From: JAAYXS01 sp043820985
GTDB lineage: Bacteria; Planctomycetota; Phycisphaerae; UBA1845; Fen-1342
Assembly: GCA_043820985.1 (NCBI GenBank)
Contig: JBDRDH010000070.1
Coordinates: 1-64,000, forward strand
Direction: 5' to 3'
Length of the DNA: 64,000 nucleotides
Part shown: positions 26,876-34,843 of the stretch, one piece after another
Numbering within the stretch: the first letter of the stretch is position 1
How the letters are laid out: each line of letters opens with the position of its first letter
Notes under the pieces: model-generated
Told to the model about the DNA's origin: nothing
What the model saw: the letters and a program-made list of their open reading frames with translations, nothing else
Databases searched by the model: none
Position numbers and translations under genes: made by a program

Positions 26876-27090
26876 TCCGAGCCCCGAGCACCAGCCAGCA
26901 CTCGGGTACCGCAGCCGTCTCGGCTGTGAGCCAGTAGCGGCCAACGGAGCCTGTCCCGATTTGTCGGGATGTCGGCCGTTCTATCCCAATCCGAGCCCGA
27001 CGCGCCAGCGAGGCTTAAGGCCAGGCTCCTCGATCTACTACGCAATTGCTACCCATACCCTCGCTCGCGCTTCGGGCTCAGATCGGAACG
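26876..27090. repeat. Dispersed ~33-base repeat copies, direct and inverted
   Basis: Copies starting AATCCGAGCCC at 26876 and 26991, and an inverted copy at about 27059-27087 (CTCGCTCGCGCTTCGGGCTC), belong to the family seen at 3946-4060. A CCGTCTCGGCTG segment and a small palindrome CCCGATTTGTCGGG (26956-26969) lie between. No gene is present. Confidence 0.6.
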
Positions 27091-27222
27091 CGTACCTGAT
27101 ACCTCGGCGGTCACTCACTCCCCACTCAATCCTCCTCCGATCCAAGCCCCTACCGCCAGCGCGTGGATTCCCCGGGCGCCCTATCCGCCCGAAGTTCCTC
27201 GTCAGACAGAGCTTAGCGGCAC

Positions 27223-27250
27223 TTGACAGCATCTGCCCAGGTCGTAGAAT
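27223..27250 (+). promoter_or_regulatory. Strong sigma70-type promoter of rplM-rpsI
   Basis: Perfect -35 TTGACA (27223-27228), 16-base spacer, -10 TAGAAT (27245-27250), 54 bases before the rplM start. The position and near-consensus sequence fit a ribosomal protein operon. Confidence 0.7.
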
Positions 27251-27304
27251 AATGGATTCTCTGTATCAGACTTGGGTCGGGTATCCGGCCAGTGGGATAG
27301 GTAT

Positions 27305-27745
27305 ATGAAGACGGCAAACAAATGCTTTCAGGCCAAGCCTGGTGAAGTTGAACAAAAGTGGTATTTCGTGGATGCCAAGGACCAGGTGCTGGGTCGCCTG
27401 GCGGTACGCATCGCCACCGTCCTGATGGGCAAACACAAGCCCAGCTATACGCGCCATGTCGACGTAGGCGACTTCGTCGTCGTGCTTAACGCCGGCGGTG
27501 TGCGGGTCACCGGCCGCAAGCCGGATACCAAGGTCTACCAGCGTTACAGCGGCCACCCCGGCGGGCTGAAGGAAACCAGCTTGAAGACCGTGCTGGAACG
27601 GCATCCCGAGCGTGTTTTGTCTGAGGCCGTTCGCCGTATGCTTCCTAAGAGCAAGCTGGGCCGGCACATGCTCAGCAAGTTGAAGCTGCATGCCGGTCCC
27701 GATCATCCGCACCAGGCCCAGCAGCCCGAGCCGTTGCCACTATAA
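27305..27745 (+). CDS. rplM: Ribosomal protein L13 (uL13)
   Basis: 146 residues, large-subunit assembly protein. Signatures: WYFVDAKDQVLGRLAVRIAT, LMGKHKPSYTRHVDVGDFVV, VTGRKPDTKVYQRYSGHPGG, HPERVLSEAVRRMLPKSKLG. The start is MKTANKCFQ at 27305. The C-terminal tail (HPHQAQQPEPLPL) is normal for the family. It is followed 19 bases later by rpsI, the usual pair. Confidence 0.97.
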   Translation: MKTANKCFQAKPGEVEQKWYFVDAKDQVLGRLAVRIATVLMGKHKPSYTRHVDVGDFVVVLNAGGVRVTGRKPDTKVYQRYSGHPGGLKETSLKTVLERHPERVLSEAVRRMLPKSKLGRHMLSKLKLHAGPDHPHQAQQPEPLPL

Positions 27746-27764
27746 TCCGCGAGGAGTAAGCGAA

Positions 27765-28382
27765 GTGACCGAGCCGCAAACGCCGTCGCCAGAGCCGACA
27801 CCATCATCGCCCGAGCCACCCGCCGCCCCGATACGGCCGGCTGCTCCCGTGCAGCCCGAGCCCCTGGCGGTGACTCCCGATGTTCCCGATACACCTGACG
27901 TGTCCACTCCCGAAACGGTTGCGCCAACACCGGTGACACCCAAGGTCGTCACGCCAGTCGCCGTCACGCAACCATCCACGATGGCTCCTCCCAAAGGTCT
28001 CATACACCACGGCACCGGGCGCCGTAAGTCCTCGGTCGCCCGCGTGCGGATACTCCCCGGCGACGGGAAAGTCACGGTCAACAAGCGCGGCCTCGAACAA
28101 TATTTCCACCTGATCCAGGACCGTAACGTGGTGCTGGCTCCGCTGGAGGCCACGGAATCCAACCGCGCCTGGAACGTGATGATCAACGTTAATGGCGGCG
28201 GGACTTCCGGTCAGGCCGGCGCGATACGCCTGGGCCTGGCTCGCGCGCTGATTTCCGCCAACGAAAATTTCGAGGCTACCTTGCGCGACGCCGGCTATCT
28301 CACACGTGATGCCCGCCGCGTCGAGCGCAAGAAGCCCGGCCGGCGTAAAGCCCGCCGCAGCTTCCAGTTCTCGAAGCGTTAA
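27765..28382 (+). CDS. rpsI: Ribosomal protein S9 (uS9) with long N-terminal extension
   Basis: 205 residues from GTG 27765, preceded by GAGGAG eight bases away. The S9 core occupies about 78-205: HGTGRRKSSVARVRILPGDG, VNKRGLEQYF, GGGTSGQAGAIRLGLARAL, the basic tail KKPGRRKARRSFQFSKR. The first ~75 residues are almost only Pro, Thr, Ala, Val, Glu and Ser, and are absent from ordinary ~130-residue S9. No Met with a ribosome site lies nearer the core, although an ATG precedes APPKGLIHHG at about codon 73. Confidence 0.93.
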   Translation: MTEPQTPSPEPTPSSPEPPAAPIRPAAPVQPEPLAVTPDVPDTPDVSTPETVAPTPVTPKVVTPVAVTQPSTMAPPKGLIHHGTGRRKSSVARVRILPGDGKVTVNKRGLEQYFHLIQDRNVVLAPLEATESNRAWNVMINVNGGGTSGQAGAIRLGLARALISANENFEATLRDAGYLTRDARRVERKKPGRRKARRSFQFSKR

Positions 28383-28405
28383 GAAATATATCCGACCGAG
28401 ATCCG

Positions 28406-28444
28406 CAATGAGCCCTGGCACTTCAGCGTCAGGGCTCATTGTTT
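28406..28444 (+). terminator. Intrinsic terminator after rpsI
   Basis: CAATGAGCCCTG (28406-28417) pairs perfectly with CAGGGCTCATTG (28430-28441) and is followed by TTT. It lies 24 bases after the rpsI stop. Confidence 0.7.
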
Positions 28445-28538
28445 GCGCTAAGATTGCATAGCGATCCACGTGGTGATACGTTGCGTGCTGGATCGGGTGG
28501 CCCATGGCTTTAGCCGTGGGGAACCCGAATTGAGGTTT

Positions 28539-28610
28539 GAGGATTGAGGATCGAGCAAGATGTCGCTGGTGAATCTTAATTCTTAACTCTGAACTCATAA
28601 CTCAACCGTC
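28539..28610. repeat. Dispersed AT-richer intergenic repeat, copy 2
   Basis: Contains TTTGAGGATTGAGGATCGAG and then CTTAATTCTTAACTCTGAAC, closely similar to 6183-6290. It stands just upstream of xseA. Confidence 0.5.
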
Positions 28611-28635
28611 CCCAACACATTTGGAAGCTCCCCGC

Positions 28636-30189
28636 ATGTCAGAGCGCCTCACATTTGATCCGACTCGCGTTCACCCGCCTGCGGAGACTCCCCTCCCGGC
28701 CACGCTCACCGTCCGCCAGGTTACCGAGCTGGTCCGCGGGGCGCTCAACCGGCACCTGCCGCCAACATTGCACGTTATCGGCGAACTCGGCAACTTCTCA
28801 CGCCCGGCTAGTGGGCATATCTATTTCAGCCTCAAGGATGCTGACAGTGAGCTGCCCTGCGTGATGTGGCGCAGTGCCGCCGTCAAGCTGAAATTCGAAC
28901 CCGAAATCGGCATGGAAGTGCTCGCCACGGGCAACATCGACGTTTACGCCCCGCGCGGCCTCTACCAGCTTTACGTCCGCAAGCTCGAGCCGCGTGGCGT
29001 CGGAGCCCTGGAAATCGCCTTCCGCCAGCTAAAGGAGCGGCTGGAACGCGCGGGCTTGTTCGACCCGGCCCGCAAACGTCCCATCCCGGCGATCCCGCAA
29101 CGCGTGGCCCTGGTGACCAGTCCCAGCGGTGCCGCCATCCGCGACATTATCCATACCATGGCGCGCCGCTTCCCGGCCGCCGAGATCCTGCTTTTCCCCG
29201 TCCGTGTGCAGGGCGAAGGTGCCGCAGAGGAAATCGCCGCCGCTATCAGGCTGATGAACGTTCATGCCCAGGCTCTGGGCGGCATCGATGTGGCGATAGT
29301 CGGCCGCGGCGGTGGCTCGCTGGAGGATCTGTGGGCCTTCAATGAGGAAGTCGTGGCCCGGGCCATCGCGGCCAGCCGCATTCCGATCGTCAGCGCGGTC
29401 GGCCATGAGGTTGACGTGAGTATCAGCGATCTCGTCGCCGACCTGCGGGCACCCACCCCGACCGCCGCCGCCGAACTGATCACGCCTGAAGCGGACAAAT
29501 TACGCGAAAAACTGACAGCGGGCACCAATCGAGCCGGACGAGCGCTGCGACACGGCCTGGAGCTGGCCCGCGCTCGGCTTGGAACCACACTGGCTTGCGA
29601 GGCACTGGCGCGGCCACTGGCCGGATTACGCGATCGGCGACAACTCGTCGATGAGCTACAGCAGAAATTGCGCCTGGCGGCGAATGAACACTTTCAACAG
29701 ACTCGATCCCACCTGGACCAGGCCGCATTGTCGCTTCGCCATTTCGGCACCGGCGCCCAATTCCAACGCATCGGCGAGGAACTGGCACGCCGGCTGTTGC
29801 ACCTGCACCGCCTGCTGGGCCAGCCGGTTTCACGTGGCGAGAGGCATTTACGCGGCACGCTGGACCGTCTGCGGCACGTCGCCCCCGAACGCCGGCTGGC
29901 GCGTCACGACGAGCACCTGGCACAAACCCGGATGCGTTTGAAGCTGGCCACCCGCCACACGCTGCACGCTGCCCGGCGTGATCTCGCCGCCCGCCTGGAC
30001 GAATTGATGGCGTACGATCCCCGCCGCGTCCTGGAACGCGGCTACTCAATCACCCGCGACGCCCGCACCCGCCGCATCATCCGCTCCATCGAGGAAATCC
30101 GCGACGGCCAACTACTCCAAACCGAACTCCCCGACGGCGAATTCAAATCCTCCGCGCAAGACCCCCACCAGCCACGGCTTTTCGACTGA
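28636..30189 (+). CDS. xseA: Exodeoxyribonuclease VII large subunit
   Basis: 517 residues. With XseB it degrades single-stranded DNA from both ends. An N-terminal OB domain (LPPTLHVIGELGNFSRPASG, IYFSLKDADSELPCVMW) is followed by the catalytic domain (RVALVTSPSGAAIRDIIHTM, DVAIVGRGGGSLEDLWAFNEE, PIVSAVGHEVDVSISDLVADLRAPTPTAAAE, split here for length) and a long helical C-terminal half, ending with the segment YDPRRVLERGYSITRDA. ATG 28636 has GGAAG upstream. No xseB follows; the next sequence is the methyltransferase relic. Confidence 0.95.
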   Translation: MSERLTFDPTRVHPPAETPLPATLTVRQVTELVRGALNRHLPPTLHVIGELGNFSRPASGHIYFSLKDADSELPCVMWRSAAVKLKFEPEIGMEVLATGNIDVYAPRGLYQLYVRKLEPRGVGALEIAFRQLKERLERAGLFDPARKRPIPAIPQRVALVTSPSGAAIRDIIHTMARRFPAAEILLFPVRVQGEGAAEEIAAAIRLMNVHAQALGGIDVAIVGRGGGSLEDLWAFNEEVVARAIAASRIPIVSAVGHEVDVSISDLVADLRAPTPTAAAELITPEADKLREKLTAGTNRAGRALRHGLELARARLGTTLACEALARPLAGLRDRRQLVDELQQKLRLAANEHFQQTRSHLDQAALSLRHFGTGAQFQRIGEELARRLLHLHRLLGQPVSRGERHLRGTLDRLRHVAPERRLARHDEHLAQTRMRLKLATRHTLHAARRDLAARLDELMAYDPRRVLERGYSITRDARTRRIIRSIEEIRDGQLLQTELPDGEFKSSAQDPHQPRLFD

Positions 30190-30360
30190 CGGCCGCCGCG
30201 ATGTAGCGTCCAGGCTCTGTACCGGATGTCTCCGACCAACAACGCTTTCCGGCGCTTTCACGGCCGACACGGCCGTGCCACCCGCGAGGTCTCCGCGAGG
30301 TCTGAGGCTACTTCATCGCTGGCCTTTGCCATCGGATAAGGTCCCACGTAAACTACCGCC

Positions 30361-30650
30361 ATGGCACGCAAACGCATGTTGTGTAAAAGTCCTAACTCCA
30401 ATGGAAATTATGAGGTCTTCTGGGGCGAGCGATCAGAGCCCCGAGCGCCAGCGAGCGGGTTTCTTGGACGCTACGAGGACCGCCACGCTAGCACGCAGGC
30501 GCACATCGACTACATGCGGCCGCGCTGCGTCGAGCTGGCCCGCGTGCTCAAGAAAACCGGCAGCTTCTACTTCCACTGCGACTGGCACGCGAGCCACTAC
30601 GTCAAGGCGATGCTCGATCAGTTGTTCGGGGAGGGGCAGATGGCGCGCCT
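30361..30650 (+). pseudogene. 5' fragment of a DNA adenine methyltransferase
   Basis: The reading frame contains NSNGNYEVFWGE, then after a short insert YEDRHASTQAHIDYMRP, RCVELARVLKKTGSFYFHCDW, HASHYVKAMLDQLFGEG. This is the central part of type III-like beta-class N6-adenine methyltransferases. The catalytic DPPF that should precede NSN is degraded to CKSP, the true N-terminus is absent, and homology ends near 30645. The insert (RSEPRAPASGF) is a copy of the dispersed repeat, in frame. The rest of the gene continues, after an 800-base foreign segment, at 31440. Non-functional. Confidence 0.75.
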
Positions 30651-30665
30651 CCCCGACCACGATGG

Positions 30666-31415
30666 TCAGCGAAACAGACGGAGAAAGCGAGCGATAGCCC
30701 GGGCAAGGAACCCGCCCCGTGGTTCCAGGTAGTCCTTGAATGCGCCCACAGGCACAATGGTCGGGTTGAGTTCGAAGGGGTCATGGTTCGTCGCGCGCTT
30801 GAACCGGTCCCACGCCCGCTCAAACCTCCCGTCCGATGCGTAGAACTCATCGATCCACAGGCTCACGTCGTCCTTGGTCGCCTGCGCCAAGTCGAGGCGG
30901 TTGAAGAACCGGAGGACCATCGTCTGGCGAGGGCTCGGAGGCCTGCGCTCCAAGAGTTCGCCTATCAGCTTCGATGCGTCGCCTTTGGTCATTTGCGGTG
31001 ACACCGCCCCGCCGAGGTTGACAATATACTCGATTTGACGCGCGGTGGCCTCGTCACGGGTCCACGCTGGCGCAGCGTCGTCGTCGTCCACAGCGGGCAG
31101 GCCGATGCCCTCCAAGTGTGTCGACACAACGCCCCGCACCGCCTTGGGCACGACGCGCTCGAACGCGACCTTCAGGCGGTAGGCCTCTGCGTCATCGACA
31201 GTGCCATCTGTCACGCACTCGCGAGTAATGGCTCGAAGGTATTGGACCGCCGCGATGGTTGAGGTGTCTCGGCGCAGGAAGATGTGCAATTCTTCCACCT
31301 CGCGGATGTCGAGCCTGCCGTCGTGGCAAGTGTCCAGGATCATGTCGATGAGACGCTTGCCTGTCTCCGACTCTGACTCCGTCTTCGTGAGCGTGATCCG
31401 CGTTCGCTTTGCCAC
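30666..31415 (-). CDS. TerB-like protein of unknown function inserted in a methyltransferase relic
   Basis: 249 residues from GTG 31415 (VAKRTRITLTKTESE). The first ~120 residues look like a TerB-type helical domain (LIDMILDTCHDGRLDIREVE, ECVTDGTVDDAEAYRLKVAF). The second part has DEATARQIEYIVNLGGAVSP and MTKGDASKLIGELL, a helix-extension-helix motif seen in accessory proteins, and ends with a conserved-looking WDRFKRATNHDPFELNP. No catalytic motif is visible. There is no Shine-Dalgarno sequence; a promoter-like element ends six bases before the GTG, suggesting a leaderless message. It lies antisense within the broken methyltransferase. Confidence 0.7.
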   Translation of the reverse strand: MAKRTRITLTKTESESETGKRLIDMILDTCHDGRLDIREVEELHIFLRRDTSTIAAVQYLRAITRECVTDGTVDDAEAYRLKVAFERVVPKAVRGVVSTHLEGIGLPAVDDDDAAPAWTRDEATARQIEYIVNLGGAVSPQMTKGDASKLIGELLERRPPSPRQTMVLRFFNRLDLAQATKDDVSLWIDEFYASDGRFERAWDRFKRATNHDPFELNPTIVPVGAFKDYLEPRGGFLARAIARFLRLFR

Positions 31416-31421
31416 GGTAGG

Positions 31422-31451
31422 AGTATATTCGGCGGCTCGGTGTGTCGGCAA
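31422..31451 (-). promoter_or_regulatory. Promoter of the TerB-like gene, probably leaderless
   Basis: On the minus strand TTGCCG (31451-31446), an 18-base spacer and TATACT (about 31427-31422) precede the GTG at 31415 by only six bases. The -35 lies in methyltransferase-derived sequence. Confidence 0.4.
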
Positions 31452-31713
31452 GGGCTTCATCGTCCACGACTTGCCGCGCAGCATCGAACAGCTTCGCGCC
31501 ATTCCGCCGTTCGAGTTCGAGAACTGGGCCGTCATCGCCCTCGGCGGCATCCCCAACAAGACACAGGTCGGCGACATGGGCATCGACGGCCGCATCTTCC
31601 ACAAAATCACCATCGCCGTCCCGGTCCCCGTCCCCGTCCCCGAGGGCGTGCGTTACGAGACGACCGTCTCCGACGGAGCGGCAGGCGAGCGCGGGGCAGA
31701 TCCCGGATCGTAA
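31440..31713 (+). pseudogene. 3' fragment of the same DNA methyltransferase
   Basis: The frame reads CVGKGFIVHDLPRSIEQLRA, IPPFEFENWAVIALGGIPNK and QVGDMGIDGRIF, which matches the C-terminal region of the type III-like methyltransferases whose middle part is at 30361-30650. The stretch then degrades into a repeated Val-Pro run and stops at 31713. About 150-200 codons between the two fragments are missing. Confidence 0.65.
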
Positions 31714-31876
31714 GGCTCGGTGCGTTCGCAGCGTCGCACGGTTGCGGCTCTGAGGTGCCAATGGCTCGGCAGGAAACGCGCCCTCCCGATCACCTCACGT
31801 GTTACCGAACATCAGTACCTGACCCACGGCCGGTCCGGCCTGGCGTTTGGCGGCTTCGTCTCGCTTCGTCCCGTCG

Positions 31877-33565
31877 CTACAGCTTCCTTGATCGCCACAT
31901 TGAATAGACCATGCCCAGGCCCAGGATGGCTGCCAGGAGATACCCAACGAGGCCGAGAACCGGGAGGCCGAGGAAGTTGGGGCCGCGCGAGAGTTGCATA
32001 AGCAGCGAAGAGCCGACGATCAGTGAGCCGATTATCATCCCGAAGGTCATGCGGCTCGCGGATCGCTCGTACGACTCCGTGACACGGTGAATATCCTCCT
32101 GGCGAAGCGATATCTTGAAACCGCTGCTCTTGAAAGATGCAACCAGCTCTCGGGCATCGCCCGGCAACAACCGCGCCAGCACAATCATATCACGCATCGC
32201 GCGCGACACGTCGCTCAGCACCCGCCGGGCTGAATACCGACGCTTCAATAGTTGCACGATGTACGGGCGAACCAGCTTTGCCAGATCAAGGTTCGGGTCA
32301 AGATCGCGGCCGACCTGCTCGATCGTCGCCAGAGCCTTGATTAATAGCGTGTGCTTGGCGGGCAGCACCAGCTCGTGTTCACGAAGCGTGCGGACCAGGC
32401 GGTTCATCGCTTCGCCGAACGCCATCCCTTTCATGATCTGCTCGGCGTCAAACTCGATGAACTCGTGCAGATCGCGCTGCAGGGCCTTGCGGTCCTTTCC
32501 CGCGTCGGCCTCGGCCAGGTCCAGCACCGCCGAAGTCGCCTGCTCAACGTCCTTGCCAAAAATGGCGTGCAGCAAGGTGGCGAACCGCTCGCCGTCGTCG
32601 GGCATGACCTGACCGACCATGCCGTAGTCCAATAGACAGATCACGTCACCAGGCAGGACGAATATGTTCCCCGGATGCGGATCGGCATGGAACAGGCCGT
32701 GCTCGAAGATTTGCTTGAGGACCACATCCAAGCCGTTATGCGCGACGCGGCACAGGTCGTGGCCCTGCTTTCGCAGCTTCTCGACGTCGCGCACCGGCGT
32801 CCCGGCAATCCACTCCATCGTCAAGACGCGTGACGTGCTCAGATCGGAGTAGATTTTCGGAACATGGACGGTCTCGGACGACGCAAAGTTTCGGGCGAAA
32901 CGCTCTACCATTCGCGCTTCGTGTACAAAATCCAATTCGCGTCGAATCGAGCGCGAGAACTCGTTCACGCTACCGAGCGGGTCGAACCCCGGCGTGCTCA
33001 CGCCGTGGCGTACGATCCACGCGGCGACCGATTCGAGTAGCTCGATGTCGGCCGTGACAAGCGCCGCAATTCCCGGTCGCTGGACCTTCACCGCCACCGC
33101 CGTGCCGTCTTTCAGCGTAGCCCGATACACTTGACTGATTGAGGCCGACGCTATCGGCTTTTCACCAAAACTGCCAAAAACTCTGCCAGGTGGCGCGCCC
33201 AACTCCTCGGAAACGACCTTTGCGGCTTCAGAGTCCGAGACCGACGGGACGCGGTCTTGTAGCTCTTCCAGATCGGCGCAAACGTCGGGCGGGATCAGGT
33301 CGGGCCGGGTACTGAGTACCTGGCCCAGCTTGATGTATGTGGGTCCAAGCTCGACGAGCACGGCGCGCAAGCGCTCGCCGCGAGAGGCGGGCGTTTTCGT
33401 GGACCTGCGTAGCAGATTGAGGCCGGCGGCTATCGAGGCCGGTACTGCGTGGAACAAATTCAGGCGTGCCACGATCTCGCCGAACCCGTGCCGGACGAGC
33501 ACGCGTAGAATCTCCGCGAGTCTTTTGACGTTGCGGACGCGATGTGCCAAGCCAGTGGTCACCAC
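31877..33565 (-). CDS. ABC1/AarF/UbiB-family protein kinase-like protein
   Basis: 562 residues. The ADCK/UbiB atypical kinase family, linked to ubiquinone or lipid metabolism. Seen: LVELGPTYIKLGQVLSTRPD, the Ala-rich nucleotide loop PIASASISQVYRATLKDG, Lys in VAVKVQRPG, EHGLFHADPHPGNIF, and LLDYGMVG in place of DFG. Two C-terminal membrane helices (TFGMIIGSLIVGSSLLM and GLVGYLLAAILGLGMVYS) anchor it. It starts with GTG two bases after the stop of the phasin-like gene and is probably cotranslated. Substrate unknown. Confidence 0.92.
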   Translation of the reverse strand: MVTTGLAHRVRNVKRLAEILRVLVRHGFGEIVARLNLFHAVPASIAAGLNLLRRSTKTPASRGERLRAVLVELGPTYIKLGQVLSTRPDLIPPDVCADLEELQDRVPSVSDSEAAKVVSEELGAPPGRVFGSFGEKPIASASISQVYRATLKDGTAVAVKVQRPGIAALVTADIELLESVAAWIVRHGVSTPGFDPLGSVNEFSRSIRRELDFVHEARMVERFARNFASSETVHVPKIYSDLSTSRVLTMEWIAGTPVRDVEKLRKQGHDLCRVAHNGLDVVLKQIFEHGLFHADPHPGNIFVLPGDVICLLDYGMVGQVMPDDGERFATLLHAIFGKDVEQATSAVLDLAEADAGKDRKALQRDLHEFIEFDAEQIMKGMAFGEAMNRLVRTLREHELVLPAKHTLLIKALATIEQVGRDLDPNLDLAKLVRPYIVQLLKRRYSARRVLSDVSRAMRDMIVLARLLPGDARELVASFKSSGFKISLRQEDIHRVTESYERSASRMTFGMIIGSLIVGSSLLMQLSRGPNFLGLPVLGLVGYLLAAILGLGMVYSMWRSRKL

Positions 33566-33567
33566 CG

Positions 33568-33873
33568 CTATGGCTGCGCCTCACCAGGCTTGTTCTCCAG
33601 CTTCTCCAGGCGCTTTGCCAGCTCGTCAAATTCCTCGCGGGTTGGCGTTCCAGCGGCTTTCAGAGCATCCTGGACCGCCTTGCTTGCCATCTCCTTCACG
33701 TCCCGTTTGTTCAAAGCGATACGTTCGCGCCAGTCACTTATCACCTTCTGGCCTTCTTCCTCGCTGAGCTCTCCCTTGTGCCGCAGCTCGGTAACCACTG
33801 TTTGAATTTCGGTCTCGGCCATCGAAATCGCGCCGATCCCGATCATCCCCAAGCGTTTTAGCGCGTCAAGCAT
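33568..33873 (-). CDS. Phasin-like small helical protein
   Basis: 101 residues from ATG 33873 with AGGAG nine bases upstream. A hydrophobic helix (MLDALKRLGMIGIGAISMAE) is followed by a coiled coil (ELRHKGELSEEEGQKVISDW, PTREEFDELAKRLEKLENK). This is the pattern of PhaI/phasin-family proteins that bind polyhydroxyalkanoate granules or lipid surfaces. The close link to an AarF-type kinase recurs in other bacteria. No PHA synthase gene is present here. Confidence 0.7.
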   Translation of the reverse strand: MLDALKRLGMIGIGAISMAETEIQTVVTELRHKGELSEEEGQKVISDWRERIALNKRDVKEMASKAVQDALKAAGTPTREEFDELAKRLEKLENKPGEAQP

Positions 33874-34068
33874 CGTACTGTCTCCTTTCACAGAGATTGC
33901 CCTGTTCACCCCTAAGAGCCTACCCTCAATCCCCGCGGCGTGAAAGGTAATGTGGGGCGCGTCCCTTGACGCACCATTCAAATGTGGGCCTGCAATCGGC
34001 GTCTCCGGGACTGACACGCGGGAATTCGTAGGACGACCCCCCCTTGTCACCCTGTTACCTTGTTCCCC

Positions 34069-34674
34069 CTACTGCGGCAGGCCGAATTCCTGCACCCAGT
34101 AGTAGCCGTAGGTGCCGCCGGCGCGGACGCCGATGCCGATTTCGGTGAATATCGGACTTAAAATGTTGTCGCGGTGGCCGGTGCTGTTCATCCAGCTTTG
34201 CATGGCCTCGATGGGCGAACGCTGGCCGGCGGCCAGATTTTCGCCAATCGTGTAATATTCGTAGCCGAACTCCGCCGCCCGATCGGGCAATTCCGTGCCG
34301 GTAATCGGATTAACGTGGTCGAAAAAGCCGTAGTAGATCATCTCGCAGGCGTACTGATCGGCCTGATCCGTCAGGGTGTCATTGAGCACCAGCGTCGCCA
34401 GACCGCGCTGTGAACGCTCGCGATTGACCAGCGAGAGGACTTCGGCCCGCCAGGAATAGCCATCCTCCGGCTCGGTACAGCCCGGAAATTGGACTTCCAG
34501 GTCATCAGCAGTATGCCCGGTGTCCCCGCCAATATCGCCGGATCCGTCGCCGGCGACGGTGGTTCCACCGCTATCCAGGGGGTCGCTGGTGGTGCCGGGG
34601 GAGGAAACCGGGCAGCCGGCGGGCAGGAATATAACCAGCAGCAGTAGCACCGACCAGCGTGTATAGCATGCCAT
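34069..34674 (-). CDS. Lipoprotein with CAP/SCP domain
   Basis: About 201 residues from ATG 34674, which has GGAG eight bases upstream. The signal peptide ends in the lipobox LPAGC. A Gly/Asp-rich linker (residues ~25-65) precedes a CAP (SCP/PR-1) domain: LSLVNRERSQRGLATLVLND, the His-containing YYGFFDHVNP, GENLAAGQRSPIEAMQSWMN and STGHRDNILSPIFTEIGIGV. This bacterial subfamily (YkwD-like) is secreted; its biochemical role is not established. Confidence 0.88.
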   Translation of the reverse strand: MACYTRWSVLLLLVIFLPAGCPVSSPGTTSDPLDSGGTTVAGDGSGDIGGDTGHTADDLEVQFPGCTEPEDGYSWRAEVLSLVNRERSQRGLATLVLNDTLTDQADQYACEMIYYGFFDHVNPITGTELPDRAAEFGYEYYTIGENLAAGQRSPIEAMQSWMNSTGHRDNILSPIFTEIGIGVRAGGTYGYYWVQEFGLPQ

Positions 34675-34843
34675 TGGGGGCTCCAAAGTAGTCATGCGGG
34701 CCATTGTCGGGGCCCGAGAGCCAGTTTTCCACCTCTTTCCTATCATACGATCGGCTTCAAGACCTTGATACGACTCGTGGACCGGGCCATACTTTAACGG
34801 AAATTTACAGAGACCACGCTAGCCCCGTGCTTAGGAGTATTGC

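Noticed and set aside
29827..29842. Half parS (GTTTCACGTG) in xseA
   Set aside because: The right half does not match.
29480..30049. Minus-strand frame opposite xseA
   Set aside because: Shadow of the highly GC-biased third positions of xseA.
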